A stretch of 49,759 bases of DNA from positions 1 through 49,759 of the forward strand of contig NZ_JAFIQV010000048.1 of assembly GCF_017356015.1 (NCBI RefSeq). Direction: 5' to 3'. Of the stretch, positions 7,987 to 16,186 are shown piece by piece (the stretch's first letter is position 1; each line of letters starts with the position of its first letter). Made by a program: the position numbers and the translations under genes. A model generated the notes under the pieces. The model was given only the letters and a program-made list of their open reading frames with translations, had not been told where the DNA came from and did no database searches. The DNA is from Azospirillum sp. SYSU D00513 (GTDB lineage Bacteria; Pseudomonadota; Alphaproteobacteria; Azospirillales; Azospirillaceae).

Positions 7987-8685
7987 TTACCGCTTCACCG
8001 TCGCGGCGCTCTGGCCGAACAGGATCTTCTTGCCCTCCTCCGTGACGGCGGGCTGCTTGAAGTCGTCGGCCCTGGCATAGGCGCGGACCACGGCCGGGCG
8101 GGCGCGGACGGCCTCGAACCAGCGCTTCAGGTCGGGGAAATCCTCAAGATTCTGGTTCTGGTTCTCGTGGGGCACGATCCAGGGGTAGCAGGCCATGTCG
8201 GCGATGGTGAAATCGTCTCCGGCGATGAAGGCCCGGCCCTGCAGCCGCTTGTCCAGCACGCCGTACAGCCGGCCGGTCTCGCCGACATAACGATTGATCG
8301 CGTATTCGATCCGTTCCGGAGCGTAGCGGTTGAAGTGGTGGTTCTGCCCGGCCATCGGCCCGAGCCCGCCGATCTGCCAGTAGAGCCATTCCAGCACCGT
8401 CTTGCGCTCCCGCACGGTGGAGGGCAGGAAGCGGCCGGTCTTTTCCGCGAGGTAGGTCAGGATGGCACCGGATTCGAAAACGGGGATCGGCTCGCCGCCG
8501 TCGGCGGGCGCCCGGTCCACGATGGCCGGCATGCGGTTGTTCGGGCTGATCGCCAGGAAGTCCGGCTTGAACTGGTCGCCAGCCGAGATGTTCACGGCAT
8601 GGATGGCGTAGTCCAGCCCAGCTTCCTCCAGGAAGATGGTGATCTTGTGGCCGTTCGGGGTCGGCCAGTAATAGAGGTCGATCAT
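7987..8685 (-). CDS. yfcG: Glutathione S-transferase family protein, YfcG-like
   Basis: 232 residues. An N-terminal thioredoxin-like domain (MIDLYYWPTPNGHKITIFLE, with NNRMPAIVD and the glutathione-binding FESGAI) is followed by an all-helical C-terminal domain (GGLGPMAGQNHHFNRYAPE, IADMACYPWI). Long stretches match E. coli YfcG, a Ure2p-like glutathione transferase with disulfide-bond reductase activity and little classic transferase activity. It is transcribed alone, about 120 bp after SSADH and on the same strand as fixL. A redox-protective role is known for the family; its substrate here is unknown. Confidence 0.87.
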   Translation of the reverse strand: MIDLYYWPTPNGHKITIFLEEAGLDYAIHAVNISAGDQFKPDFLAISPNNRMPAIVDRAPADGGEPIPVFESGAILTYLAEKTGRFLPSTVRERKTVLEWLYWQIGGLGPMAGQNHHFNRYAPERIEYAINRYVGETGRLYGVLDKRLQGRAFIAGDDFTIADMACYPWIVPHENQNQNLEDFPDLKRWFEAVRARPAVVRAYARADDFKQPAVTEEGKKILFGQSAATVKR

Positions 8686-8755
8686 GCTGAGGTCTCCCGG
8701 TTGCCGTGGTCCAGCTTAGCCGCGGGAGGCCGTCGGGCAATCCCGCCGATGGGCC

Positions 8756-8792
8756 GGGGCGCCGGCCTCCCGCGCGGGGAAGCCGGCGCCCC
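8756..8792 (-). terminator. GC-rich hairpin downstream of the SSADH gene
   Basis: An 11-bp perfect stem (GGGGCGCCGGC with its complement, ~15-nt loop) begins 10 bp past the stop of the minus-strand dehydrogenase gene. There is no clear T-run, so it may be only a 3' stabilising hairpin. Confidence 0.4.
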
Positions 8793-8802
8793 GGAGGCGC
8801 GC

Positions 8803-10236
8803 TTACAGGCTCGCCTGCGACACGTACTTGGCGTTCAGATAGGCCTCGATGGCCTCGCTGCCGCCTTCCGAGCCGTAGCCGGAGTCCTTGACGCCGCCGA
8901 ACGGCACCTCGGGCACGGCGAGGCCGTTGTGGTTGATGGTCATCATGCCCGTCTCGACGTGCGTCGCGATGGCCGTCGCCGTCCGGGTCGAGCGGGTGAA
9001 GGCGTAGGCGGCCAGCCCGAAGGGCAGCCGGTTCGCCTCCGCCACCACATCGTCCAGGTCGGTGAAGGGGGCGACCATGGCGAAGGGGCCGAAGGGCTCC
9101 TCGTTCATGGCGCGGGCGTCCAGCGGCACGCCGGTCAGCACCGTCGGCTCGAAGAAATAGCCCTTGTTGCCGATGCGCTTGCCGCCGGTGCGCACCGTGG
9201 CGCCCATCTGGACGGCATCGGCGACGAGAGCCTCCATCGCCTGGACGCGGCGCTCGTTGGCGAGCGGCCCCATGGTGCTGCCGGCGTCGAGCCCGTCGCC
9301 GACCTTGATGGCCTGGGCGGCGGCGACGAAGCGGTCGAGGAAGGCGTCGTAGACCTTCTCCTGCACCAGGAAGCGCGTCGGGGCCACGCAGACCTGGCCG
9401 GCGTTGCGGAACTTGGCGGCGGCCAGCACCTTGCTGGCGGCGTCGAGGTCGGCGTCGTCGAAGACGATGGCCGGCGCGTGGCCGCCCAGCTCCATGGTGA
9501 CGCGCTTCATGTGCTGGCCGGCGAGTGCCGCCAGCTGCTTGCCCACGGGGGTGGAGCCGGTGAAGGAGATCTTCCGGATCACCGGGTGCGGGATCAGGTA
9601 GCTGGAGATCTCGGCCGGCACGCCGTAAACGAGGTTGATCACGCCCGCCGGCACGCCGGCGTCGGCGTAGGCGCGGATCAGCTCGGCCGGCGAGGCCGGC
9701 GTCTCCTCCGGCGCCTTGACGATGATCGAGCAGCCCGCGGCCAGCGCCGCCGACAGCTTGCGCACGATCTGGTTGATCGGGAAGTTCCAGGGGGTGAAGG
9801 CGGCGACCGGGCCGACGGGCTCCTTGACCACGAGGTTGTAGACGCCCTCGGCGCGGGCCGGGACGACGCGGCCGTAGGCGCGGCGCGCCTCCTCGGCGAA
9901 CCAGTCGATGGTGTCGGCCGCACCCATGGTCTCGGTGCGCGCCTCGGCCAGCGGCTTGCCCTGCTCCATCGTCATCAGCCGGGCGATGTCGCCGGACCGC
10001 TCGCGCAGGAGGTCGGCGGCCTTGCGCATGATCTTGGAGCGCTCGAAGGCGGACATGCGGCGCCAGACGGCGAAGCCCTTCTCGGCGGCGGCAAGCGCCC
10101 GGTCGAGATCCGTCTCCTCCGCGTGGGCGACCGTGCCGATCACCTCCTCGGTCGCGGGGTTGACGACGGGGATGGTCTTGCCGGCGGCGCTCCCTTGCCA
10201 TGTTCCATCGATGTAGAGGAGGACATCGCGATACAT
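8803..10236 (-). CDS. gabD: NAD(P)-dependent succinate-semialdehyde dehydrogenase family protein
   Basis: 477-residue aldehyde dehydrogenase that would oxidise succinic semialdehyde (or a related semialdehyde) to the acid. Family marks are TPWNFP, IVKAPEETP, FTGSTPVGK, the catalytic Glu249 in MELGGHAP and the nucleophile Cys283 in NAGQVCVAPTRF. The length matches the family. Two ATGs lie close together; the one at 10236 has AGGA at good spacing, while the one at 10242 is too near it. The gene stands alone between two hairpins; no GABA transaminase is nearby, so the exact substrate is inferred from family similarity. Confidence 0.85.
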   Translation of the reverse strand: MYRDVLLYIDGTWQGSAAGKTIPVVNPATEEVIGTVAHAEETDLDRALAAAEKGFAVWRRMSAFERSKIMRKAADLLRERSGDIARLMTMEQGKPLAEARTETMGAADTIDWFAEEARRAYGRVVPARAEGVYNLVVKEPVGPVAAFTPWNFPINQIVRKLSAALAAGCSIIVKAPEETPASPAELIRAYADAGVPAGVINLVYGVPAEISSYLIPHPVIRKISFTGSTPVGKQLAALAGQHMKRVTMELGGHAPAIVFDDADLDAASKVLAAAKFRNAGQVCVAPTRFLVQEKVYDAFLDRFVAAAQAIKVGDGLDAGSTMGPLANERRVQAMEALVADAVQMGATVRTGGKRIGNKGYFFEPTVLTGVPLDARAMNEEPFGPFAMVAPFTDLDDVVAEANRLPFGLAAYAFTRSTRTATAIATHVETGMMTINHNGLAVPEVPFGGVKDSGYGSEGGSEAIEAYLNAKYVSQASL

Positions 10237-10360
10237 GCTCATTTCCTTTCGAATCCCTGCGTCCGCCCGGACCGTCGGCCAGGGCGCCCTGCGCAAGCCA
10301 TAACGATGGGGTTTCCTGGCTTAACCGGCAAATGCCCTGTGCGCAAGGCCGCCCCACGCG

Positions 10361-10411
10361 CAAAGCGCCGCCGCCCCGCCCAGGCTTGCTGGACGGGACG
10401 GCGGCGCTTTG
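10361..10411 (-). terminator. Long hairpin after the DUF1476 gene
   Basis: A nearly perfect 23-bp inverted repeat with a 5-nt loop (CAAAGCGCCGCCG arm) starts about 40 bp past the stop at 10450. It probably ends the adhP-DUF1476 transcript, although only a short T-run follows. Confidence 0.55.
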
Positions 10412-10449
10412 CCGATACGGTCGCGGGAATAGGAACGAAGGAGCCCTGC

Positions 10450-10857
10450 TCAGCCGGCCTTTTCCAGGCCGGGCTCCTCCTGGCCCGATTCCTCCTGGAG
10501 GACGCCGCGCAGGGCCAGCGCCTCGAAGCGGACCATCAACCGGCGGATCTCCTCCTCCGGGATGGAATGCCCCGCCGCGGCGAGGTCGGCCAGCAGCTTC
10601 GCCACCACGTCGCCCTCGCCCGGCCCGGTCAGGTCGGCCGAAACCAGTTCGGAGAAGTAGGTCCCGACCGACCGGCCCAGCAGGGGTTCCGCCCAATGCG
10701 CCAGCATGCGGTCGCGCCGGGCCTCCACCACGAAGCGCCGTTCGTTCTCCGCGACATGGGCCAGCTCGCTCGCGTTCCGCTTGTCCGCGAAGGCGCCGAG
10801 CAGGCCGTCCGGATCGGTTGCCGTGGACATGCTGGAGGACATGGATGCCGTTCCCAT
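10450..10857 (-). CDS. DUF1476 protein, divergent ATPase zeta-subunit-like
   Basis: Up to 135 residues. The core (residues 20-120: ENERRFVVEARRDRMLAHWA ... DLTGPGEGDVVAKLLADLAA ... EEEIRRLM) follows the helical pattern of DUF1476, the alphaproteobacterial zeta inhibitor of F1Fo-ATPase. The N-terminal FDDREKAFE segment that carries the inhibitory function in the zeta subunit is not recognisable, and there is an extra Glu-rich tail, so this may be a paralogue with another job. In-frame ATGs at 10857, 10842 and 10830 are all possible; none has a clear ribosome site. It starts 11 bp after the stop of adhP and is probably cotranscribed. An anaerobic role would fit the FixK-like box before adhP but is inference. 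Confidence 0.65.
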   Translation of the reverse strand: MGTASMSSSMSTATDPDGLLGAFADKRNASELAHVAENERRFVVEARRDRMLAHWAEPLLGRSVGTYFSELVSADLTGPGEGDVVAKLLADLAAAGHSIPEEEIRRLMVRFEALALRGVLQEESGQEEPGLEKAG

Positions 10858-10868
10858 CCGGACGGGGA

Positions 10869-11894
10869 TCAGGGGAGCATGACGACGCGGCCGTCCACCG
10901 CGCCGAGCCGCAGGCCGGTCAGCACCTCGTTCACCGCTTCCAGCGGCCGGGTGGAGACGGTGGCCTTCACCTTGCCCTCGCCCGCGAACATCAGCGATTC
11001 CGCGAGGTCGGCGCGGGTGCCGACGATGGAGCCGCGGATGGTGATGCGGTTGAGGACGACGTCGAAGATCGGCACCGGGAATTCGCCCGGCGGCAGCCCG
11101 ACGAGACTGACCGTGCCGTGGCGCCGCGTCATGCCGATGGCCTGGGCGAAGGCGCTGCGGCTGACGGCGGTGACCAGCACCCCGTGCGCGCCGCCGATGG
11201 TCGCCTTGATCTCCTTCACCGGATCGACCGCCGAGGCGTTGATCGTGAGGTCGGCGCCGAGGCTTTTCGCCAGCGCCAGCTTGCTGTCGGCGACGTCGAC
11301 CGCCGCGACGTGCAGCCCCATGGCCTTGGCGTACTGCACGGCGACGTGGCCGAGCCCGCCGATGCCGCTGATCACCACCCATTGGCCGGGCCGCGCCTCG
11401 GTCTCCTTCAGGCCCTTGTAGACGGTGACGCCGGCGCACAGGATCGGGGCGATCTCGGCGAAGGGGATGTTGGACGGCAGGTGCCCGACGAAATCCGCGT
11501 CGGCCAGCACATATTCGGCGTAGCCGCCGTTCACCGAATAGCCGGTGTTCTGCTGTTCGGTGCAGAGCGTCTCCCAGCCGGTCAGGCAATGCTCGCAATG
11601 GCCGCAGGCGGTGTAGAGCCAGGGCACGCCGACGCGGTCGCCCTCCTTGACGTTGGTGACGCCGGCACCGACGGCGGCCACCGTGCCGACGCCCTCATGG
11701 CCGGGGATGAAGGGCAGCGCCGGCTTCACCGGCCAGTCGCCGTCGGCGGCGTGCAGGTCGGTGTGGCAGACGCCGGTCGCGGCGATCCGCACCAGGATCT
11801 GGCCGGCACCCGGCCGGGGGACCGCCGCTTCCTCGATGACGAGCGGCTGCCCGTAGGCGCGGACGACGGCGGCCTTCATGGTCTGGGGAAGCAT
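10869..11894 (-). CDS. adhP: Zinc-dependent alcohol dehydrogenase AdhP
   Basis: 341-residue medium-chain dehydrogenase that interconverts ethanol and acetaldehyde with NAD. Visible features are the catalytic zinc ligands Cys43 (TGVCHTDLH) and GHEGVG, the structural zinc cluster CGHCEHC...C, and the Rossmann motif GIGGLGHVAVQYAKAMG. The frame is open to 11960, but the ATG at 11894 follows a GGGAG site at good spacing. A FixK-type box (TTGC-N6-TCAA) lies 66 bp upstream, suggesting induction at low oxygen for fermentation or redox balancing. The DUF1476 gene follows 11 bp downstream. Confidence 0.9.
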   Translation of the reverse strand: MLPQTMKAAVVRAYGQPLVIEEAAVPRPGAGQILVRIAATGVCHTDLHAADGDWPVKPALPFIPGHEGVGTVAAVGAGVTNVKEGDRVGVPWLYTACGHCEHCLTGWETLCTEQQNTGYSVNGGYAEYVLADADFVGHLPSNIPFAEIAPILCAGVTVYKGLKETEARPGQWVVISGIGGLGHVAVQYAKAMGLHVAAVDVADSKLALAKSLGADLTINASAVDPVKEIKATIGGAHGVLVTAVSRSAFAQAIGMTRRHGTVSLVGLPPGEFPVPIFDVVLNRITIRGSIVGTRADLAESLMFAGEGKVKATVSTRPLEAVNEVLTGLRLGAVDGRVVMLP

Positions 11895-11959
11895 CGGGGT
11901 CACTCCCGTTTCTGCTGTTTCGGATGAGCCCTTTGTGCTCCTTCCGCCCCCGGCCCTCA

Positions 11960-11973
11960 TTGACCTAGCGCAA
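11960..11973 (-). promoter_or_regulatory. FixK-type box upstream of adhP
   Basis: On the minus strand TTGCGCTAGGTCAA. This fits the FixK2-type consensus TTG(A/C)-N6-(T/G)CAA exactly. It lies 66 bp before the adhP start codon, a distance that would suit a class II activator site about 40 bp before a transcription start. Binding is inferred. Confidence 0.5.
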
Positions 11974-12008
11974 TTCCGCCCGCCGCGCCGTCCTTTCGCC
12001 GTCTGCCT

Positions 12009-12899
12009 TCAGCGGATGAAGAACTGCACGGGCACGACCAGCTCCATCCGGTCCCCGCCGACGCCCGGCGGGATCGGCGGCAGCGGCGAGGCACGCTCGA
12101 CCATGGCGATCGTCTCCTCGTCCAGCGCCTTGAAGCCGCTGCTCTTGGCGAGGCTGACGGACAGCACCTTGCCCTGGCGGTCCATGGTGAAGCGGACCTG
12201 CGCCACCCCTTCCTGGCGGCGCGAGCGGGCCATTCGGGGATAGCGCTTGTGCCGTTCGAGATGGCCGAGCAGCAGCCCCTGCCAGCTCGGCGGGGCGCGG
12301 TTCGCCTGGGTGGAGGCGGGACCCGGTGCGGGTGCGGCGGCGACGGGGGCGACATCCGGCACCGGCAGGGCCGGGGCGGCGGCGGGCGCCTTGGGCGGTG
12401 CCGGCCGGGGCTCCTTCCTTGGCTCGGGCTTCGCGCGCTCGACGCGGGGCGGCACCGGCTTGGGCGCGGGCGGCTTCGGCTTCTCGGCCGGCAGCACCAC
12501 CTCGGGCTCCGGCGCCGGGGTGGGGACAGGTTCCGGCTCCACCACCGGCTCCACCACCGGCTCCGCGACGGGTTCGGGCGGCGGCTCGGGCAACGGTTCC
12601 GGCTCGATCACCGGCTCGGGCGGCAGTTCCGGCGGCGGAAGGTCGAGCACGGGCTCCGGCGCGGGCGGGGTTTCCTTGGCCACCTCCTGCGGTGCCGCGG
12701 GCAGCGGAGCCATCTCGATCATCAGCGCGGCCGGTGGCGGCGTCACCGGCGCGACGGGCGTTTCCCAGGCGAACAACCCGGCTCCCAGCCCGGCGTGCAG
12801 GCCGGCGACCAGCAAGGCGCAGCCGCCCCAGCGCGCGGCGGACCGGCCGGACCGCTCGCCGGCGATACCGAACTCGCCCGGAAACTCTTGAACCGTCAT
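12009..12899 (-). CDS. tonB: TonB energy-transducing protein
   Basis: 296 residues. One N-terminal membrane helix (around ALLVAGLHAGLGAGLFAW) is followed by a very long Pro/Glu-rich periplasmic spacer (repeats of PEPVxEP and PEPxPxP, about residues 55-190). The C-terminal TonB domain contains the KRYPRMARSRRQEG motif, which corresponds to the YP box, and FTMDRQGKV. It passes the ExbBD proton-motive energy to outer-membrane receptors for iron chelates, B12 and similar ligands. It is the last gene of exbB-exbD-tonB, 13 bp after exbD. No TonB-dependent receptor gene lies in the window. Confidence 0.92.
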   Translation of the reverse strand: MTVQEFPGEFGIAGERSGRSAARWGGCALLVAGLHAGLGAGLFAWETPVAPVTPPPAALMIEMAPLPAAPQEVAKETPPAPEPVLDLPPPELPPEPVIEPEPLPEPPPEPVAEPVVEPVVEPEPVPTPAPEPEVVLPAEKPKPPAPKPVPPRVERAKPEPRKEPRPAPPKAPAAAPALPVPDVAPVAAAPAPGPASTQANRAPPSWQGLLLGHLERHKRYPRMARSRRQEGVAQVRFTMDRQGKVLSVSLAKSSGFKALDEETIAMVERASPLPPIPPGVGGDRMELVVPVQFFIR

Positions 12900-12912
12900 G
12901 TCGGCAGGACCG

Positions 12913-13338
<426 letters not shown>

Positions 13339-13342
13339 GGGC

Positions 13343-14437
13343 TCACTCCGCCGCGGAAGCGGCGCGGGCAGCACGCCGGTCGGCCGCGTGGCCGCCCTGC
13401 GCATGGCCGCTCTCGCGCCCGTAGTCCATGTCGCGGCTGACGTGCCGCAGGATCGCCGCCGAGGCGTCGGCGAGCATCGCCCGGTAGCCGCCGATGGCGC
13501 GCGCGAAGCCGTTGTAGATGACCACCGCGGGGATGGCCGCGATGAGGCCGATGCCCGTGGCGAGCAGCGCCTCGGCGATGCCCGGCGCCACCACGGCGAG
13601 GTTCGTCGTCTGCGCCTGGGAGATGCCGATGAAGCTGGTCATGATGCCCCAGACCGTGCCGAACAGCCCGACGAAGGGGCCGGTCGAGCCGATGGTGGCG
13701 AGGATGCCCGTGCCCCGCTGCATGCGACGGCCGGCGGCGGCCTCGATCCGCTCCAGCCGCGAGGCCACCCGCTCCTTCAGCCCGTCCTTCGACGGCGCGT
13801 CGGCGGACAGCTTCGCCTCGGCCACGGCGGCGCGCACCAGTGCGGCCGTCGCCCCCTTGTCGAAGCCCACGGCCTGTGCCGCCTGCGACAGCGACCGCGC
13901 CTCCTCCAGCGCCTCCAGCCCGGCGCGCAGCCGGCGCTTGGCCGAGGCCAGCTCCAGCGATTTCGCCAGGAAAACCGTCCAGGTCGCGACCGAGGCCAGC
14001 ACGAGGCCGATCATGACCGCCTGCACCACCGGGCTCGCCGCCATGAACATGCCCCAGGGCGTCAGGTCATGCGGGATGGTCCCCAGCGCGTCCGCCATGG
14101 AGGGGTCCGGCGCCACGCCGGGCAGGGCCTCGGCCGGAAGGCCCGGCGCGCCGGGAGCGGCCAGGCCGTCCGGCGCCGGCGGAACCGCGGGCGCCACGCC
14201 GGCGGCCGGGGCCGCGTCCGCGGGAACGGCCGGTGCCGCGGCGGGTGACTGGGCGGCCGGCGGTTGGGTAACCGGAGCAGGAGTGCCGGGCTGCGCGGTC
14301 GGCTGGGCCGGCGCCGTGCCGGTCGCGTCCTGCGCCCACGCCGCCCCGGACATGAGGAGCGTGACGGTGCCCGCCATCATCACGGCTGCGTCGGACAGGC
14401 GGTGCAGGGCGGTGCGCGGACTGGACGGCTTCGGCAT
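13343..14437 (-). CDS. exbB: ExbB, TonB-complex proton channel subunit with long N-terminal extension
   Basis: 364 residues, longer than E. coli ExbB (244). A signal peptide (ending near GAAWAQD) is followed by a Pro/Ala/Thr-rich low-complexity region (about residues 36-115). The MotA/TolQ/ExbB domain then has three membrane helices, with the typical TGILATIGSTGPFVGLFGTV and LLATGIGLIAAIPAVVIYN segments. The long exported N-terminal extension is known in some alphaproteobacterial ExbB proteins. First gene of exbB-exbD-tonB; a Fur-like box lies 52 bp upstream, pointing to repression by iron. Confidence 0.9.
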   Translation of the reverse strand: MPKPSSPRTALHRLSDAAVMMAGTVTLLMSGAAWAQDATGTAPAQPTAQPGTPAPVTQPPAAQSPAAAPAVPADAAPAAGVAPAVPPAPDGLAAPGAPGLPAEALPGVAPDPSMADALGTIPHDLTPWGMFMAASPVVQAVMIGLVLASVATWTVFLAKSLELASAKRRLRAGLEALEEARSLSQAAQAVGFDKGATAALVRAAVAEAKLSADAPSKDGLKERVASRLERIEAAAGRRMQRGTGILATIGSTGPFVGLFGTVWGIMTSFIGISQAQTTNLAVVAPGIAEALLATGIGLIAAIPAVVIYNGFARAIGGYRAMLADASAAILRHVSRDMDYGRESGHAQGGHAADRRAARAASAAE

Positions 14438-14488
14438 GGCAGGCTCTCTCGTATCCCGGCGGTGTGATCCGCTCCCGTCGCCTTATAA

Positions 14489-14509
14489 TGCGAGCAATTC
14501 TCAATCGCA
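14489..14509 (-). promoter_or_regulatory. Fur-like operator before exbB-exbD-tonB
   Basis: A 21-bp imperfect palindrome whose ends are TGCGA and its complement TCGCA around a core reading ATTGAGAATTGCT on the minus strand. This resembles the NATGAGAAT-type core of Fur boxes. It lies 52 bp before the exbB start. The identity of the regulator (Fur or another iron regulator) is inferred. Confidence 0.55.
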
Positions 14510-14577
14510 CGAAAAATCTGCGTCAGTCACGCGGTTTGTCAGGAGCGTTGACCATGGCCATGGGAAAGCGCATCTTT

Positions 14578-14596
14578 GTACGGTAATTGTCCGTAC
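14578..14596 (+). promoter_or_regulatory. Inverted-repeat operator of the toxin-antitoxin pair
   Basis: GTACGG-N7-CCGTAC, a perfect 6-bp inverted repeat ending 12 bp before the antitoxin start codon. Its position fits an autoregulatory operator bound by the ribbon-helix-helix antitoxin. Confidence 0.55.
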
Positions 14597-14608
14597 TCGG
14601 GGGATTCC

Positions 14609-14929
14609 ATGTTCTCTCTGCCGGATCCGAACCGGATTGCCGAGGAAAGGCGATCGGAGCGTCTGGAGCAGCGCATCAAGCCGTCGGTGAAGCGGACGAT
14701 CGAAATCGCCGCCGCCCTCACGGGAACGGACACCAGCGACTTCGTCGTTACCTCCGCCTATGAAGCCGCTTTGAAGCGGCTTGCCGAGAGCCGGACCACG
14801 GAACTCGCCGGAGAGGACGCGAAGCGGTTCTTCGATGCGCTCGATCGATTGGAACCGAAGGAGCCCACCGACGCCCTGAGGCGCGCCATGGCCCAATACG
14901 AAGATCAAGTCGAGAATGCCATCCGCTGA
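14609..14929 (+). CDS. DUF1778/TacA-type antitoxin
   Basis: 106 residues. The N-terminal part (RRSERLEQRIKPSVKRTIEIAA, about residues 15-40) fits the DUF1778 ribbon-helix-helix fold, followed by a C-terminal toxin-binding tail (FFDALDRLEPKEPTDALRRA). This is the TacA class that neutralises acetyltransferase toxins and represses its own promoter. The ATG at 14609 follows a GGGGGA site; the upstream start at 14576 would run through the operator. The toxin start overlaps the end of this gene by 14 bp. It is transcribed opposite to its neighbours, as expected of a stand-alone module. Confidence 0.85.
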   Translation: MFSLPDPNRIAEERRSERLEQRIKPSVKRTIEIAAALTGTDTSDFVVTSAYEAALKRLAESRTTELAGEDAKRFFDALDRLEPKEPTDALRRAMAQYEDQVENAIR

Positions 14930-15443
14930 AGCGCCGCCCCGCCGGCCGATCCGGATCGAGCCGCTTTCCAGGCGGCATCGGACGGCCAGCTTTTCATGCG
15001 GCAACCGGCGCATCGACCAGTATCTCGCACAAGGGCACGAGCACCAAGATCACAATCTCGGACGTCTGTTCGTCGCCCTGGACAAGACGCCCGGCGCGGC
15101 GGACGTGCTTGGCTATTATGCCGTGCACAACAGCAGCATCAAGGCCCGCCATGTGCCGAACCCGCTGGGCGCCATGCTTCATCGAGAAGCGGAGGTTGGC
15201 GCCCTGTATGTCGTCATGTTCGGCGTCGACCGATCCTGCCAGAGACGGGGCATCGGAACGGCCATGCTGATGGACGTGCTGCGCCGGACCAGACGGGTCA
15301 ACATGGAAACGGCTGTCTGGGCCGTCATCCTCGATCCGCTCGATGCGAGCGCGGAAGCCTTCTACCGTACGATGGGCTTCGATCTGCTCGACGCCAAAAC
15401 GCGCCGGATGTTCCTCCAGACCAAAGACATTCCAATCAGTTGA
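14916..15443 (+). CDS. GNAT acetyltransferase toxin, TacT-type
   Basis: 175 residues. The GNAT fold carries the acetyl-CoA loop (RSCQRRGIGTAML, fitting R/Q-x-x-G-x-G/A) and a C-terminal YRTMGF segment. The N-terminal FSCGNRRIDQYL matches the F-x-C-G...LD-x-(F/Y)L pattern of TacT/AtaT toxins. These acetylate aminoacyl-tRNA and stop translation. Overlap with the upstream DUF1778 gene supports the assignment. The typical catalytic Tyr is replaced in position by YRTMGF/FYRTMGF; activity was not assessed. Confidence 0.83.
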   Translation: MPSAEAPPRRPIRIEPLSRRHRTASFSCGNRRIDQYLAQGHEHQDHNLGRLFVALDKTPGAADVLGYYAVHNSSIKARHVPNPLGAMLHREAEVGALYVVMFGVDRSCQRRGIGTAMLMDVLRRTRRVNMETAVWAVILDPLDASAEAFYRTMGFDLLDAKTRRMFLQTKDIPIS

Positions 15444-15482
15444 ACTCCGACGGCGAACTTCGCGGCGGAGCGCCCTGACCGC

Positions 15483-15791
15483 TCAGAACCGGCCCGACCC
15501 GCCGTCCGGCAGGGCGGTGAGAAGGGCGCAGCCGCAGTTGGGGCAGGTGGCCGCCGCCAGGATGGTGCGGAGGTTCGGGTCGTCGGGGCCGAGACCCAGC
15601 TTGTCCCGCAGTTCGGCGGCCAGCCGGGCGTGCTCCTGGTTGGCGCCGCAGGCGTTCTCGATCATGGCGCGGTAGTCGCTGCTGTCCCGCTCCTGGATGG
15701 CGAAGGCCGGGCGCGCGGCAGAGGCGGCGGCGCCCGCGGCAAGCAGGCCGCCGAAGGCGCGCAGGAGGGAACGGCGGTTGCCGGAACGCAT
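15483..15791 (-). CDS. Small exported protein with a CxxCxC motif
   Basis: About 102 residues, function not recognised. The N terminus (RRSLLRAFGGLLAAGAAASAARPAFA) looks like a Tat- or Sec-type signal peptide with a twin arginine. The mature part is short and helical and ends with CPNCGC, plus another Cys in ENACGANQ, which could bind a metal or form disulfides. The ATG at 15791 follows GAGGC; the frame extends four codons further to 15803. It is the third gene of a close-packed minus-strand set (16431, 16186, 15791) behind a 22-bp palindrome, hinting at a shared metal- or redox-linked role, which is inference. Confidence 0.6.
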   Translation of the reverse strand: MRSGNRRSLLRAFGGLLAAGAAASAARPAFAIQERDSSDYRAMIENACGANQEHARLAAELRDKLGLGPDDPNLRTILAAATCPNCGCALLTALPDGGSGRF

Positions 15792-15814
15792 GGCGGGCCT
15801 CATTGGCTGATGGA

Positions 15815-16186
15815 TCAGGGACTAATGGAACTTGGCGCGAGCGTAGCATCCCCGGCCGGGACGGGCGAGCGCGGAGCGGCCATTACCCCTGCCCCGCCGC
15901 GCGCCGCCACGCGCGCGGCGACCAGCTCCTTCAGTTCGGGCGGGATGCAGGTCCGCTCCCGCCAGCGCACCGCGAGGCCGGCGAACCGGCACTCCGCCGC
16001 GATCTCCCGGCCATTCTCGTAACGGTGCTGGTCGATCAGCGGCCAGCCGTCGAGCATGCCGTAATCGAACGGCCGCCCGTCCTCGTAGTCGCGGAAGCCC
16101 AGGTGGAATTTCGGGTGCCGCAGCACCGCCTTCGCCTTGCGCCATGTCCGCGCGCCGAAGATCCGGTTGTTGACGGCGTCCTTCAT
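15815..16186 (-). CDS. Hypothetical protein, second gene of the palindrome operon
   Basis: 123 residues, family not recognised. It is basic and aromatic-rich in the first 80 residues (NNRIFGARTWRKAKAVLRHP, FDYGMLDGWPLIDQHRYENG), with two cysteines (AECRF, RTCIPPE) and a low-complexity Ala/Pro tail. No signal peptide or membrane segment is seen. The ATG overlaps the stop of the upstream small gene (ATGA), so translation is coupled. The next gene starts 12-24 bp downstream. Confidence 0.6.
   Translation of the reverse strand: MKDAVNNRIFGARTWRKAKAVLRHPKFHLGFRDYEDGRPFDYGMLDGWPLIDQHRYENGREIAAECRFAGLAVRWRERTCIPPELKELVAARVAARGGAGVMAAPRSPVPAGDATLAPSSISP

Noticed and set aside
8144..10696. 850-codon minus-strand frame overlapping SSADH and GST
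   Set aside because: Arg/Pro/Gly-rich out-of-frame reading of genes with intact catalytic motifs in another frame.
7930..11421. 1163-codon plus-strand frame across GST, SSADH and adhP
   Set aside because: Spans three well-supported minus-strand genes; composition is that of an antisense frame.
12247..12891. Gly/Ser-rich plus-strand frame (repeats of TGSTTGS) as a possible secreted repeat protein
   Set aside because: It is the antisense reading of the Pro/Glu spacer of tonB.
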